A DNA stretch of 64,000 bases from Methylobacterium sp. GXS13 (GCF_001455965.1 NZ_LKKO01000091.1:62001-126000), one strand, 5' to 3'. Counted from the first letter of the stretch, positions 1 through 9,507 are shown. The notes: a model not told the origin generated them from the sequence alone. Made by a program: numbers and translations.

Positions 1-1761
1 CTCGATCTCGGGGAAGTAATCCTCGCCGACGAAGACGAACAGCAATCCGGTGGTCCCGAGGATCAGGCCCACGACGCCCAGGGTGGCGAGCCGGCGGCCC
101 AGCACCGCGTGCAGCAGGCCGATATAACCCCGGTGGAACCGGGTGAAGCCGCGCTCGAACGCCCCGTGGACGCGCCCGGCGAGGCGGAACAGGGGGCCCG
201 AGACGAAGCCGAAGGCCCGGGCGAGGCGGCCCCGGCGCGGCGGATCGCGCGCGTCCCGGTCTTTCGCGTGCTTCTGCCGGTATTCCGGCGCCACGATCAC
301 GTCGATCATGAGCGGCACCAGGGTGCGCGACAGCAGGTAGGAGGTCAGCATCGCGAACACGACCGCGAGCGCCTGCGGGGTGAACAGGTACTTTGGCGTG
401 TCGGTGAGCGCGAACACCGCCGTGAAGGCCGCGCAGATCGACAGGGTCGAGATCAAAGCCGGCTTGGCGATGCCGGCGGCGCCGTGGACCACGCTCTCGC
501 GGAACTCTTCGCCCTCCTCGAACAGCCGATAGGTGTTCTCGATCGCCACGGTGGCGTCGTCCACCAGGATGCCCACGGCGAGCGCGAGGCCACCCAGCGT
601 CATCACGTTGATGGTCTCGCCCAGCGCCGCCAGCACGGCGAGCGAGGTCATCACGCAGAGCGGGATCGAGATCAGCACGATCAGGGTCGAGCGCCACGAG
701 CCCAGGAACAGCAGGATCGCGAGCCCCGTGAGCGCCGCCGCGATGGCGGCCTCGTGCAGCACGCCCTCGATGGCGTTCGAGACGAAGACCGACTGATCGA
801 ACAACGGCTTGATCGTCAGCCCCTCGGGGGCGGCGGCCCGGATCGTCGGCATCGCCGCCTTGACGTTGTTAACGACGCTGAGGGTCGAGGCGGTGCCGTT
901 CTTGATCACCTGCATCAGCACGGCCTGACCGCCATCGGCCCGGACCACGTTGATCTGGGGCGGCCCGCCGTCGCGGACATAGGCGACGTCGCGCATCAGC
1001 ACCGGCTGGCCGGCCACGACCTTGATCGGCGCGAGGTTGAGGGTCTCGATCGAGGGCGGCGTGGCGTTGAGCTGGATCGGGTATTGCTGCTCGCCGATCT
1101 TGGCCAGCCCCGACGGCACCGTGAGGTTCTGGGCCGTCATGGCGTTGGTGACGTCCAGCGGCGTCAGGCCGAGCGCCTGGAGGGCGTTCAGGTCGAGATC
1201 GACCATGATCTGCCGGGGCGCACCGCCGAACGGCGCCGGCAGGGTCGAGCCCGGCACCTGCGCCAGGGTCTGCCGGATCCGGTACTGGGCGTAGTCGTAG
1301 ACCTGGTTGAGGCTGTCCTTGGCCGAGGTCAGGGCCAGCTGGATCACCGGCACCGAGGAGGCCGAGTAGCGCACGATGATCGGCGGCTGGGTGCCGGCCG
1401 GCATCGCGGCCCGGATCGAGTTGGTCGAGGACACCACCTGGGCGATGGCCAGATCGATGCTGACCGCGGGATCGAAGTAGATCCGCTGCACCGCCGTGCC
1501 CTGGAGCGTGGTCGACTCCATGCGGCGGATGTTGTTGACGTTGTTGGAGATGCCGTACTCGGCATAGGTGGTGATGCGCTGTTCCATCTCCGGCGTCGAC
1601 AGGCCGGTATAGGTCCAGACCACCACGACGACCGGGATGTCGACGACCGGCAGCACGTCCTTGGGCATCACGACGAGCGCGCCGACGCCGCCGAGCATCA
1701 TCAGCACGGCCAGCACGTAGGTCGTGATCCGGAACTTGAGAGCGTAGAGGACGAGGCCCAT
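1..1761 (-). CDS. RND-family efflux permease, N-terminal part (truncated by window edge)
   Basis: Inner-membrane proton-driven pump subunit of the AcrB/MexB superfamily; 587 codons are visible, about the first half of a usual 1,040-residue protein, and the frame runs off the left edge. The start ATG begins MGLVLYALKFRITTYVLAVL, a typical first membrane helix, followed by a periplasmic porter region and, near residue 400, the TM4 proton-relay motif GILVDDATVAIEN with the paired aspartates. Further hydrophobic helices follow, then a basic cytoplasmic stretch. The substrate cannot be told; a membrane-fusion partner is not seen upstream, so the pump is either the last gene of an operon lying outside the window or stands alone. 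Family assignment is secure. Confidence 0.93.
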   Translation of the reverse strand, partial: MGLVLYALKFRITTYVLAVLMMLGGVGALVVMPKDVLPVVDIPVVVVVWTYTGLSTPEMEQRITTYAEYGISNNVNNIRRMESTTLQGTAVQRIYFDPAVSIDLAIAQVVSSTNSIRAAMPAGTQPPIIVRYSASSVPVIQLALTSAKDSLNQVYDYAQYRIRQTLAQVPGSTLPAPFGGAPRQIMVDLDLNALQALGLTPLDVTNAMTAQNLTVPSGLAKIGEQQYPIQLNATPPSIETLNLAPIKVVAGQPVLMRDVAYVRDGGPPQINVVRADGGQAVLMQVIKNGTASTLSVVNNVKAAMPTIRAAAPEGLTIKPLFDQSVFVSNAIEGVLHEAAIAAALTGLAILLFLGSWRSTLIVLISIPLCVMTSLAVLAALGETINVMTLGGLALAVGILVDDATVAIENTYRLFEEGEEFRESVVHGAAGIAKPALISTLSICAAFTAVFALTDTPKYLFTPQALAVVFAMLTSYLLSRTLVPLMIDVIVAPEYRQKHAKDRDARDPPRRGRLARAFGFVSGPLFRLAGRVHGAFERGFTRFHRGYIGLLHAVLGRRLATLGVVGLILGTTGLLFVFVGEDYFPEIE

Positions 1762-1950
1762 GCGGTCTCCGCCGGCCGGCGCCGGACCGGCCTGTTCGCG
1801 TCGCGTGTTGGCGTACCAAATACCCGAGCGGTTTCGCTATCATGTCCGGGCAGGCAAGGGGCGGGCCGCGACGCCGCAGGGCGGGGTGGGCTCCAGACGG
1901 CGATGGTCATGATGCATCGACGGATGGGGCGGCCGGACAGGCGTGCTCTG

Positions 1951-2199
1951 CCCTCCCCCCTTTGCGGGGGCTACCCGATGCGCAGATCTGTCTCCGGAAG
2001 GCGCGAGGCGCTCTCCTCCCCCTTGCGGGGAGGAGTTGGAGGTGGGGGTGGTGCAGGATGGGGCGTCCCGGCGCCTTCTGCACCACCCCCACCCCTGACC
2101 CCTCCCCGCAAGGGGGAGGGGAAAACCGCCCCTTCTTTCAACGTGTTGGTATCAGGCAGGGATGTGTGAATCCGGTAGCCCCCGCAGAGGGGGAGGGAG
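1951..2199. repeat. Nested palindromic intergenic repeat
   Basis: Lies in the 458-bp gap between the RND gene and the TerB-like gene. The outer arms, at about 1951-1975 and 2175-2198, are near-perfect inverted copies built around CCCTCCCCC-TTTGCGGGGG. Inside them is a second inverted pair, about 2015-2065 and 2078-2122, containing TTGCGGGG and GGTGGGGGTGGTGCAG with its complement. A related fragment occurs at 23121-23147. It looks like a non-coding chromosomal palindromic repeat (REP- or MITE-like). No gene is supported here. Confidence 0.75.
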
Positions 2200-2219
2200 A
2201 CGCGCACCTTGCGCCCGGC

Positions 2220-2654
2220 TCAGCGCAGCAGGGCCGACTTGTCCACGTGGAGCGCCGCGCCGATCTCGTCGAGCGCCTTGTGCTCGACCTCGCTGATGCC
2301 GCCGAAATCGGCGACGTCGGCGCCGATCAGGAAGACGTCCTGACGCTGGTCGATCGGCCGCTCCGCGATGGCGCCCACCAGGCGCAGGTTCTCCAGGCGG
2401 CCGGCCCGGGTCTTGGCCCGGGCGATGGCCTCGTAGAGCTCCTGCTCGACCCGCAGGGTGTCGTAGGATTTCTCGAGGATCGGGTTGGCGCGGATGCCGC
2501 CGATCGCCGACTCGATCTCCTCCTCGGCCACGTCGCCGTCGGCCACGATGACATTGGCCGCGGCCGAGACCGCAGCCTGGAGGAAGACGGCATCGCCCGC
2601 ATACGACATGATCGTGCGGCCGAACCGAAGGATGGCGTCCTGGAAAATGCTCAT
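2220..2654 (-). CDS. TerB-like (tellurite resistance TerB family) protein
   Basis: A 144-residue soluble helical protein beginning MSIFQDAILRFGRTIMSYAG, with the TerB pattern of an early acidic metal-binding-like stretch (VADGDVAEEEIESA) and a second acidic segment near the C-terminus (FGGISEVEHKALDEIGAAL). A good ribosome binding site (GGAGGTCG) precedes this ATG; longer in-frame starts run into the upstream palindromic repeat and were not chosen. No other ter genes are nearby, so a role in tellurite resistance is not implied. Stand-alone TerB proteins are common in alphaproteobacteria and their function is not established. Confidence 0.8.
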   Translation of the reverse strand: MSIFQDAILRFGRTIMSYAGDAVFLQAAVSAAANVIVADGDVAEEEIESAIGGIRANPILEKSYDTLRVEQELYEAIARAKTRAGRLENLRLVGAIAERPIDQRQDVFLIGADVADFGGISEVEHKALDEIGAALHVDKSALLR

Positions 2655-2824
2655 GCCGACCTCCCGTGCGGTCGGAGATGGCGGATATTGTGGCGGCCGA
2701 GTCAAGATCCGGCTGCGCTTGCACCGGGGACTGACATTCTGGGCTCGCTTTATGGTTTCGCGGGCGCGCGGCGCAGGGGTCACATCCGTTTCCGGTTGCA
2801 GGCACGCAGCCGCCTTCTCCGTCC

Positions 2825-2912
2825 TTGCGAGCGCAGCGAAGCAACCTAGGGAAACGCCACGCTCGCGGAGCACGCGCTGCACTGGGTTGCTTCGCTGCGC
2901 TCGCAATGACGG
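2825..2912. repeat. REP-like inverted repeat (TTGCGAGCGCAGCGAAGCAA type)
   Basis: Two inverted arms, 2825-2846 and 2884-2912, share TTGCGAGCGCAGCGAAGCAA and its complement, separated by about 37 bp. This is the common alphaproteobacterial CGTCATTGCGAGCG...-type intergenic repeat. It lies between the stop of the CstA/YbdD-like pair and the start of the TerB-like gene, so it may also form a stem-loop at the end of the first transcript. Confidence 0.8.
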
Positions 2913-2956
2913 TGCGGGACGACAAGCCCCGCACCGTTTTGACGGCATCGCCTAAC

Positions 2957-3178
2957 TCAGCAGCAGCGGAACCCCGACGTATTCCCCACGCCGAAACGGG
3001 CGTTCTCGCGATTGCGGAAGAATTCCAGCTCGGTCATCGGCGCCTGGTCGGGATGGGTCCGGCGGATATGCGCGGCGTAAGCCGCGTAATCCCCCTGCCC
3101 CACCATCAGCCGGGCGCCGTCGCAGACGCATTTGGACAGCGTCTGGAGGCGGCTGCGCAGGTTCTGCGGTTGCTGCAT
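2957..3178 (-). CDS. YbdD/YjiX family small protein (CstA partner)
   Basis: A 73-residue protein with the family core MVGQGDYAAYAAHIRRTHPD and MTELEFFRNRENARFG and a cysteine-ending tail (FRCC). YbdD/YjiX proteins are encoded immediately after CstA-type transporters and in E. coli YbdD is needed for CstA-dependent pyruvate uptake. Here the gene starts 8 bp after the cstA stop on the same strand, so co-transcription is very likely. The extra N-terminal cysteines (KCVCDG) and C-terminal CC are visible; their role is unknown. Confidence 0.88.
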   Translation of the reverse strand: MQQPQNLRSRLQTLSKCVCDGARLMVGQGDYAAYAAHIRRTHPDQAPMTELEFFRNRENARFGVGNTSGFRCC

Positions 3179-3186
3179 GGCTTTCC

Positions 3187-5247
3187 CTACTCGGCCGGAG
3201 CCAGGCGCGGATCGGTCTCGAGGGCGGTCCAGCGATCCGCCCGCCAAGCCTTGAGGCAGGCTGCGATGCCGAAGCCCGCGATGGCGACGACGAGGCCGAT
3301 GAACAGGGCCGCCAGGACGGCGTCGATCCGGTCGTTGAGGATGATCTGCGCCATCTGATCGGCGTTCTTGGCCGGCGCCAGGAGCTTGCCCTCGGCGGCG
3401 GCCGTCGCGTAGCGCTCGGCATGGGCCAGGAACCCGATCTTGGGGTCGGCGGAGAACAGCTTCTGCCAGCCGGCCGTGAGGGTGCAGAGGCACAGCCACG
3501 CGGTCGGGATGATGGTCACGAACGCGTAGCGCTCGCGCTTCATCTTGAAGATCACCACCGTGCAGAGCGTCAGCGCCACCGCGGCCAGCATCTGGTTGGA
3601 GATGCCGAAGAGCGGCCAGAGGGTGTTGATGCCGCCGAGCGGGTCGGTGACGCCCTGGTAGAGGAAGTAGCCCCAGGCGCCGACCGCGATGGCGGTGGCC
3701 GCGATGCTCGGCCCCCAGGAGGTGGTGTTCTTGAACGACGGCACCGCCAGCCCGACGAGATCCTGCACCATGAAGCGGCAGGCCCGGGTACCCGCATCCA
3801 CGGCGGTGAGGATGAACAAGGCCTCGAACAGGATCGCGAAGTGGTACCAGAAGGCCATCATCGCCTTGCCGCCGATGGCCGAGGAGATGATGTGGGCCAT
3901 GCCCACCGCCAGCGTCGGGGCGCCGCCGGCGCGGGAGATGATCGTGCCCTCGCCGACATCCGCGGCGGTCTGGGTGATCACCTCCGGAGTGGTGGCGAAG
4001 CCGAGCTTGGTGACGGCCGCGGCAGCGGTCTCGGGGGTGGTGCCGAGCAGCGCCGCGGGCGAGTTCATGGTGAAGTAGACGCCCGGGTCGATCACGCAGG
4101 CCGAGACCAGCGCCATGATCGCCACGAAGGATTCCATCAGCATGCCGCCGTAGCCGATGAAGCGGGCATCGGTCTCGCTGGCGATCAGCTTCGGGGTGGT
4201 GCCCGACGAGATCAGGGCGTGGAAGCCTGAGACGGCGCCGCACGCGATGGTGATGAACAGGAACGGGAACAGGCTGCCGGCCCAGACCGGCCCGGTGCCG
4301 TCCACGAACTTGGTCATCGCGGGCATCTGCATGTGCGGCGCGACGACCGCGATGCCGAGCGCCAGGCCGACGATGGTGCCGATCTTGAGGAAGGTCGAGA
4401 GGTAGTCCCGCGGCGCCAGCAGCAGCCAGACGGGCAGGATCGACGCCACGAAGCCGTAGCCGATCAGCATCCAGCACAGCTGCGGGCCCGTGAAGGTGAA
4501 GGCCGGGCCCCAGACCGGGCTCGCGGCGACCGAGCCACCGCCGATGATCGCCAGCATCAGGAGGACGAAGCCGAGGATCGAGACCTCGCCGATCCGGCCC
4601 GGGCGGATGTAGCGCGAATACACGCCCATCAGCATGGCGATCGGAATGGTCGACATCACCGTGAAGGTGCCCCACGGGCTCTCGGCCAGCGCCTTGACCA
4701 CGATCAGCGCCAGCACGGCCAGCAGGATCACCATGATCAGGAAGGTGCCGAACAGCGCGATGATGCCCGGCACGGTGCCGAGCTCGGCCCGGATCAGCTC
4801 GCCGAGCGACCGGCCGTCCCGGCGCATCGACACGAACAGGACCATGAAGTCCTGCACCGCCCCGGCCAGCACCACGCCGGCCAGGATCCACAGCATGCCG
4901 GGCAGGTAGCCCATCTGCGCGGCGAGCACCGGGCCGACCAGAGGGCCCGCGCCCGCGATCGCCGCGAAATGGTGGCCGAACAGGACGCTGCGGTTGGTGG
5001 GCACGTAGTCGAGGCCGTCATTGTGCCGGACCGCGGGCGTCTGGCGCGTCGGGTCGAGGCGCATCACCTTCTCGGCGATGAATTTCGAATAGTAGCGGTA
5101 GGCGATCATGTAGACGCAGACGGCCGCGACCACGATCCAGAGCGCGTTGATCGTCTCGCCGCGCTGGGTGGCCACGATCGCCAAAGCCGCGGCGCCGAGC
5201 GCTCCCACAAGGGCCCAGGGCCCGTGCCTGCCGATCGCCGTACCCAT
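3187..5247 (-). CDS. cstA: Carbon starvation protein A (CstA family transporter)
   Basis: A polytopic inner-membrane transporter of 686 residues, close to the E. coli CstA length of 701. It carries the conserved N-terminal region around YRYYSKFIAEKV, GHHFAAIAGAGPLVGP and the C-terminal CstA domain with AFWYHFAILFEALFILTAVD. Family members import pyruvate and possibly peptides. The start chosen, MGTAIGRHGPWALVG, follows a GGGAGCGG ribosome binding site; a further upstream in-frame start would add 21 poorly conserved residues. It forms a two-gene unit with the small YbdD-like gene downstream. Confidence 0.93.
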   Translation of the reverse strand: MGTAIGRHGPWALVGALGAAALAIVATQRGETINALWIVVAAVCVYMIAYRYYSKFIAEKVMRLDPTRQTPAVRHNDGLDYVPTNRSVLFGHHFAAIAGAGPLVGPVLAAQMGYLPGMLWILAGVVLAGAVQDFMVLFVSMRRDGRSLGELIRAELGTVPGIIALFGTFLIMVILLAVLALIVVKALAESPWGTFTVMSTIPIAMLMGVYSRYIRPGRIGEVSILGFVLLMLAIIGGGSVAASPVWGPAFTFTGPQLCWMLIGYGFVASILPVWLLLAPRDYLSTFLKIGTIVGLALGIAVVAPHMQMPAMTKFVDGTGPVWAGSLFPFLFITIACGAVSGFHALISSGTTPKLIASETDARFIGYGGMLMESFVAIMALVSACVIDPGVYFTMNSPAALLGTTPETAAAAVTKLGFATTPEVITQTAADVGEGTIISRAGGAPTLAVGMAHIISSAIGGKAMMAFWYHFAILFEALFILTAVDAGTRACRFMVQDLVGLAVPSFKNTTSWGPSIAATAIAVGAWGYFLYQGVTDPLGGINTLWPLFGISNQMLAAVALTLCTVVIFKMKRERYAFVTIIPTAWLCLCTLTAGWQKLFSADPKIGFLAHAERYATAAAEGKLLAPAKNADQMAQIILNDRIDAVLAALFIGLVVAIAGFGIAACLKAWRADRWTALETDPRLAPAE

Positions 5248-5532
5248 CGTCCCGCTCCCTACCGATCGCCTCGCACTCGGGGCCGCTGGGGCCACCGGCT
5301 GGGACTCCAAGGCCCCGGGCTACACTGCGGGTTTATCCTATTGGTCTGCCGTTGACGCAAGCGATCCGAGCTGTGATGCAGCTTCGCGGGCGGCACGACG
5401 CCCGATCTGTTACATCGGGCCAACATCTCGGCCCCGGCCGTCGTCGCGGCCGGCCCTGGAAACCGTCGCCGGCTGCGCCTCAAGCGGAGGCCCGGTGCCG
5501 GCGTGATTCGGCCCTGGGAGGAGCGGACAACA

Positions 5533-6399
5533 ATGGCAAAGGTCGCATTCCTGGGTCTCGGCGTAATGGGCGGCCCGATGGCCGGACACTTGGCCAAGAA
5601 GGGTCACGACGTCACCGTCTACAACCGGACCACCCCGAAGGCCGAGGCCTGGGTGAAGGCCCATGGCGGCGCCTTCGCGGCCACGCCCCGGGAGGCGGTC
5701 GCGGGCGCCGAGATCGTGTTCGCCTGCGTCGGCAACGACGACGACCTGCGCAGTGTCGTGCTGGGCGATGACGGGGCATTCGCCGGCATGGCATCCGGTT
5801 CGGTGTTCGTCGACCACACCACCGCGTCGGCCGAGGTCGCCCGGGAGCTCGCCGCGGCCGCCGAGGCCAAGGGGCTCGGCTTCGTCGACGCGCCGGTCTC
5901 CGGCGGCCAGGCCGGCGCCGAGAACGGCGTGCTTACCGTGATGTGCGGCGGCGCGCCGGAGACCTATGCCAAGGTCGAGGCGGCGATCGGCTCCTTCGCC
6001 CGGGCCTGCCGCCTGATGGGCCCGGTGGGCTCCGGCCAGCTCACCAAGATGGTCAACCAGATCTGCATCGCCGGGCTGGTCCAGGGCCTGTCCGAGGGCG
6101 TTCACTTCGCCAAGCGCGCCGGCCTCGACGTGGAGGCGGTGCTCGATGTGATCTCCAAGGGCGCCGCCGGCTCCTGGCAGATGGAGAATCGCGGCAAGAC
6201 CATGAACCAGGGCAAGTTCGACTTCGGCTTCGCGGTCGACTGGATGCGCAAGGATCTGGGCATCCTGCTCGACGAGGCTCGCCGCAACGGCGCCACGCTC
6301 CCGGTCTCGGCGCTCGTCGACCAGTTCTACGCCGAGGTGCAGTCCATGGGTGGCAACCGCTGGGACACGTCGAGCCTGGTGGCGCGCCTGGAGCGCTGA
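5533..6399 (+). CDS. NAD(P)-dependent beta-hydroxyacid dehydrogenase (3-hydroxyisobutyrate dehydrogenase family)
   Basis: A 288-residue cytosolic oxidoreductase. The N-terminus has the Rossmann motif GLGVMGGPMAGHL, followed by the substrate loop DAPVSGGQAGAENG and the catalytic-lysine segment GSGQLTKMVNQI near residue 170; the C-terminal helical domain is complete. The start ATG follows GGGAGGAG. Members reduce or oxidise 3-hydroxyisobutyrate, tartronate semialdehyde or succinic/glyoxylic semialdehyde; the sequence alone does not separate these. It is a single gene divergent from cstA, with no obvious pathway neighbours. Confidence 0.9.
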   Translation: MAKVAFLGLGVMGGPMAGHLAKKGHDVTVYNRTTPKAEAWVKAHGGAFAATPREAVAGAEIVFACVGNDDDLRSVVLGDDGAFAGMASGSVFVDHTTASAEVARELAAAAEAKGLGFVDAPVSGGQAGAENGVLTVMCGGAPETYAKVEAAIGSFARACRLMGPVGSGQLTKMVNQICIAGLVQGLSEGVHFAKRAGLDVEAVLDVISKGAAGSWQMENRGKTMNQGKFDFGFAVDWMRKDLGILLDEARRNGATLPVSALVDQFYAEVQSMGGNRWDTSSLVARLER

Positions 6400-6492
6400 G
6401 GCCGGCCACCTTGGGCTGCCCTTTTGGGCTGCCCTCAGACGACAGGTCCTGCCGAATGCCACGCCGTGCCCCCCCCCGGGGCGCGGCGTGTC

Positions 6493-8250
6493 TTATTTTA
6501 CCACCAGCCAATCCTCGACCACGAGGGCGTCGAGGCCGGTGGTGTAGAACATCAGGATCGCGTCCTCCGCGCTGTGGAGGATCGGCTTGCCCATCACGTT
6601 GAAGCTCGTGTTGAGCAGGATCGGCACCCCGGTGATGTCCGCGAAGGCGGCGATCAGGGCCGCGTAGGCCGGATTGCGCTCCGGCGTGACGCTCTGGAGC
6701 CGACCGGTCCCGTCCTGGTGGACCACGGCCGGCACGCGGGCCCGGACGTGCTCATGCCAGACCAGGGTGCGCTCCATGTACGGGCTGTCGGCGTAATCCG
6801 CGAACCAGTCCGGCCCGGCCTCGGCCAGGATCGAGGGCGCGAACGGCCGGAACGCCTCGCGGTACTTCACCTTGGCGTTGAGCGCATCCTTGGCGCCCTC
6901 CGGCCGCGGGTCGGCCAGGATCGAGCGGTTGCCAAGCGCCCGGGGGCCGAACTCGGCCCGGCCCTGCACCCAGCCGCCGAGGCCGCCCGCGGCCAGGATC
7001 TGCGCGGCGGCCCGGGTCGCCTCCGCGTGGCCGACGTGCCTAGCCCGCGGCTCCTGCTCGGCCAGACGCTCCATGGCGGTGGTGGAGACCCGGGAGCCGA
7101 GATAGGGCGAGAGCGGGCGCAGCGCGGGGGGCGGGCCGGCCCAGTCCGGATGGTCCTCCGCGTAGGCGAGCCAGGCGGCGCCCACCGCGTTGCCGTCATC
7201 GGCCGGCGCCGAGGGGACGTGCAGCCGGGCGAAGCCGGAGCGGCCGAGCACCCGTCCATTATACGACGAGTTGAGACCGCACCCGCCGGCGATCACGAGG
7301 TTGTCGGAGGGGCCGAGGGCGGCGGCCTCGGCTACCAGCACATCCATCAAAGTCCCGAAAAAATCCTGGCCGCAGCGGGCGAGGTCGGCCCAGCCGGTCT
7401 CCGAAGCGTCCGCCGGGCGGCGCGCGCGGATTTCCGCGGCGACCGCCTGGATCGTCTCGGCCTCGGCGAAGCGCAGGCGCCCGGCCTCGATCGTGCAAAG
7501 CGGGGCCAGCAGGGCTGACAGGTCCGGATCGGGGTTTCCGTAGGGGGCGAGCCCCATGATCTTCCATTCCTCGCCCTTCACCTGGTCGAAGCCGGCCAGA
7601 TCGGTGATCAGCCCGTACAGGAAGCCGAGCGACCCGCGGCCGCGATGGCGGCGCAGCTCCGTGATCCGGCCGTCCTGCAATCGGTAGATCGCCGCCGCGC
7701 CGGTCTCGCCCATGCCGTCGACCACCAGGGCGGTGGCCTCCACGAACGGGCTGCCCCAGAGCCCGTAGGCGGCGTGGCAGAGATGGTGCGGGTAGCGTCG
7801 CTGCTCCACGAGGGTCGCGCGCGGCGCCGTTCCGGTGATCCGCGCCTCCTGGTTGAGGGCCAGCAGGGTACCGTGGCCCACCCGTTCCTGGGCGCCGTGG
7901 AGGTCGGCGATGAATACCCGCTCGGCCTGCTCGGGCACGAAGGAGCAGTTGAGCGCTGTGGTGTGGGCGGCGAGCGCCATCAGATCGAAGGTGCCGGCCC
8001 CCGCCTGCCCGCGCAGGAAATCGGTGAATTGCGGGCCCCAGGTCGAGGCGACGACGAGCTCCGAGCCAGGCGGCACGTAGTCCTGCAACAGGGCGACCAC
8101 CCGGGCCGGGATGTCCGGCTCGCAGTTCGGTGCGCGCTTGTACTGGAGGAAGCGCTCAGCAGCCTCGGCGAACAGCAGGGTGCCGTCGGGCCCGACGAGG
8201 GCGAGCGCCGGATCGTGGAAGGTGGTGGCGAGGCCGAGATAGAAGCGCAT
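6493..8250 (-). CDS. Carbamoyltransferase, NodU/CmcH family
   Basis: A 585-residue two-domain enzyme. The N-terminal ASKHA-like domain has the metal-site motif HHLCHA at residues 155-160 and the glycine-rich segment VIAGGCGLNSSYNG; the C-terminal carbamoyltransferase domain has FGPRALGNRSILADPR and PILLNTSFNV. Family enzymes transfer carbamoyl from carbamoyl phosphate, via a carbamoyl-adenylate, to hydroxyls of sugars or natural products (Nod factor, cephamycin, novobiocin). No nod, polyketide or glycosyltransferase genes are seen in this window, so the acceptor is unknown. It follows nhaA on the same strand after 51 bp. Confidence 0.92.
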   Translation of the reverse strand: MRFYLGLATTFHDPALALVGPDGTLLFAEAAERFLQYKRAPNCEPDIPARVVALLQDYVPPGSELVVASTWGPQFTDFLRGQAGAGTFDLMALAAHTTALNCSFVPEQAERVFIADLHGAQERVGHGTLLALNQEARITGTAPRATLVEQRRYPHHLCHAAYGLWGSPFVEATALVVDGMGETGAAAIYRLQDGRITELRRHRGRGSLGFLYGLITDLAGFDQVKGEEWKIMGLAPYGNPDPDLSALLAPLCTIEAGRLRFAEAETIQAVAAEIRARRPADASETGWADLARCGQDFFGTLMDVLVAEAAALGPSDNLVIAGGCGLNSSYNGRVLGRSGFARLHVPSAPADDGNAVGAAWLAYAEDHPDWAGPPPALRPLSPYLGSRVSTTAMERLAEQEPRARHVGHAEATRAAAQILAAGGLGGWVQGRAEFGPRALGNRSILADPRPEGAKDALNAKVKYREAFRPFAPSILAEAGPDWFADYADSPYMERTLVWHEHVRARVPAVVHQDGTGRLQSVTPERNPAYAALIAAFADITGVPILLNTSFNVMGKPILHSAEDAILMFYTTGLDALVVEDWLVVK

Positions 8251-8301
8251 GCCCCGGCGAGGTAGCGCATTTTCGTGCGCAGCGAAGCCCGGGCATGGCG
8301 G

Positions 8302-9507
8302 CTACCGGCTTGCTGCGGGGCGCGGCGCCAGCAGAAGAATCGCCGCCCCCGCGAGTCCCGACAGGGCCGAGCCCGCGAGCACGCCGAGCTTCACCGCGGT
8401 TTCGTGCTGCGGGTCCGCAAAGGCGAGACCGCCGATGAACAGGCTCATGGTGAACCCGATCCCGCACAGGACCGCGACGCCGTAGACTTGGCCCCACCCG
8501 GCCCCGGCCGGCCGCTGCGCCCAGCCGAGCGCGACGGCGAGCCGCAGGCTGGCGAACACGCCGGCCTGCTTCCCCAGGAACAAACCCGCGGCGATGCCCA
8601 GCGTCACGGGCTGGAGCAGGGCGTCGGGTGTCAGGCCGGTCAGGTCCACCCCGGCATTGGCGAAGCCGAAGATCGGCACCACCAGGTAGGTGATCCAGGG
8701 CGCCAGCCCGTGCTCCAGGCGATGGAGCGGCGAATCCACATCTTCCGGCCGGCCGGGGCTCACCCGGATCGGAATCGTGAAGGCCAGCAGCACCCCCGCC
8801 ACCGTGGCGTGGATCCCGGAGCGCAGCACCAGCAGCCACAGCGCCAGGCCGAGCAGCCAATAGGCCGACAGCCACGTCACACCCGCGCGATTGAGGCCGT
8901 AGAGGCCGGCCAGGACCAGCACGGCCAGCCCCAGCATCCCGGCATCGAGGCCGGAGCCATAGAACAGCGCGATCACCACCACGGCGCCGAGATCGTCGAC
9001 GATGGCCACGGCGCTCAGGAAGATCTTGAGGGACACCGGTACCCGCCTGCCGAGCAGCGCCAGGACGCCGAGCGCGAAGGCGATGTCGGTGGCCGCCGGG
9101 ATCGCCTCGCCGCGCAGCGTCCCGGCGCCGAGATTGGCCGCCGCGTAGACCAGGGCCGGTACCGCCATGCCGCCGAACGCCGCGATGCCGGGCAGCACCC
9201 GATCCGGCCAGGTGCGCAGCCGCCCGTCGAGCGCCTCGCGCTTGATCTCCAGCCCGACCAGCAGGAAGAACCCGGCCATCAGGCCGTCGTTGATCCAGTG
9301 CTGCACGCTCATCGGCCCGAGCATCGCGTGGAGCCCGTGCACGTAGGCCTCGGCGAACGGGCCGTTGGCGACCACGAGGGCCAGCGCCGCCGCGGCCATC
9401 AGGATCAGCCCGCCCGCGGCCTCGCTCGCCAGCATCGTGCGGATGGCCGAGAGCGGGCGCCGGCCGCGGGCCGGTGGGGCGCGGTCGGGATTGGAAGGCG
9501 GCTTCAT
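8302..9507 (-). CDS. nhaA: Na+/H+ antiporter NhaA
   Basis: A 401-residue inner-membrane antiporter exchanging Na+ or Li+ for protons. It matches the E. coli NhaA core closely: IPAATDIAFALGVLALLG holds the paired functional region with Asp, and SLKIFLSAVAIVDDLGAVVV carries the second conserved acidic pair. About a dozen hydrophobic helices can be seen. The start chosen is MKPPSNPDRAPPARGRR; an ATG at 9585 would add 26 residues but reaches to within 3 bp of the divergent DUF4926 gene start, so the shorter protein is preferred with moderate confidence. Confidence 0.92.
   Translation of the reverse strand: MKPPSNPDRAPPARGRRPLSAIRTMLASEAAGGLILMAAAALALVVANGPFAEAYVHGLHAMLGPMSVQHWINDGLMAGFFLLVGLEIKREALDGRLRTWPDRVLPGIAAFGGMAVPALVYAAANLGAGTLRGEAIPAATDIAFALGVLALLGRRVPVSLKIFLSAVAIVDDLGAVVVIALFYGSGLDAGMLGLAVLVLAGLYGLNRAGVTWLSAYWLLGLALWLLVLRSGIHATVAGVLLAFTIPIRVSPGRPEDVDSPLHRLEHGLAPWITYLVVPIFGFANAGVDLTGLTPDALLQPVTLGIAAGLFLGKQAGVFASLRLAVALGWAQRPAGAGWGQVYGVAVLCGIGFTMSLFIGGLAFADPQHETAVKLGVLAGSALSGLAGAAILLLAPRPAASR

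Noticed and set aside
109..2169. Very long plus-strand open frame across the RND gene
   Set aside because: It is antisense to a clear RND permease and has an Arg/Gly/His-rich composition typical of GC-rich shadow frames. The same applies to long frames opposite cstA, nhaA, fumC, murJ and the molybdenum subunit.
2220..2654. Tellurite resistance operon
   Set aside because: Only a TerB-like domain is present; no terC, terD or terZ genes lie nearby.
6493..8250. Nodulation gene nodU
   Set aside because: No other nod genes in the window; the family is broad and acts on many acceptors.
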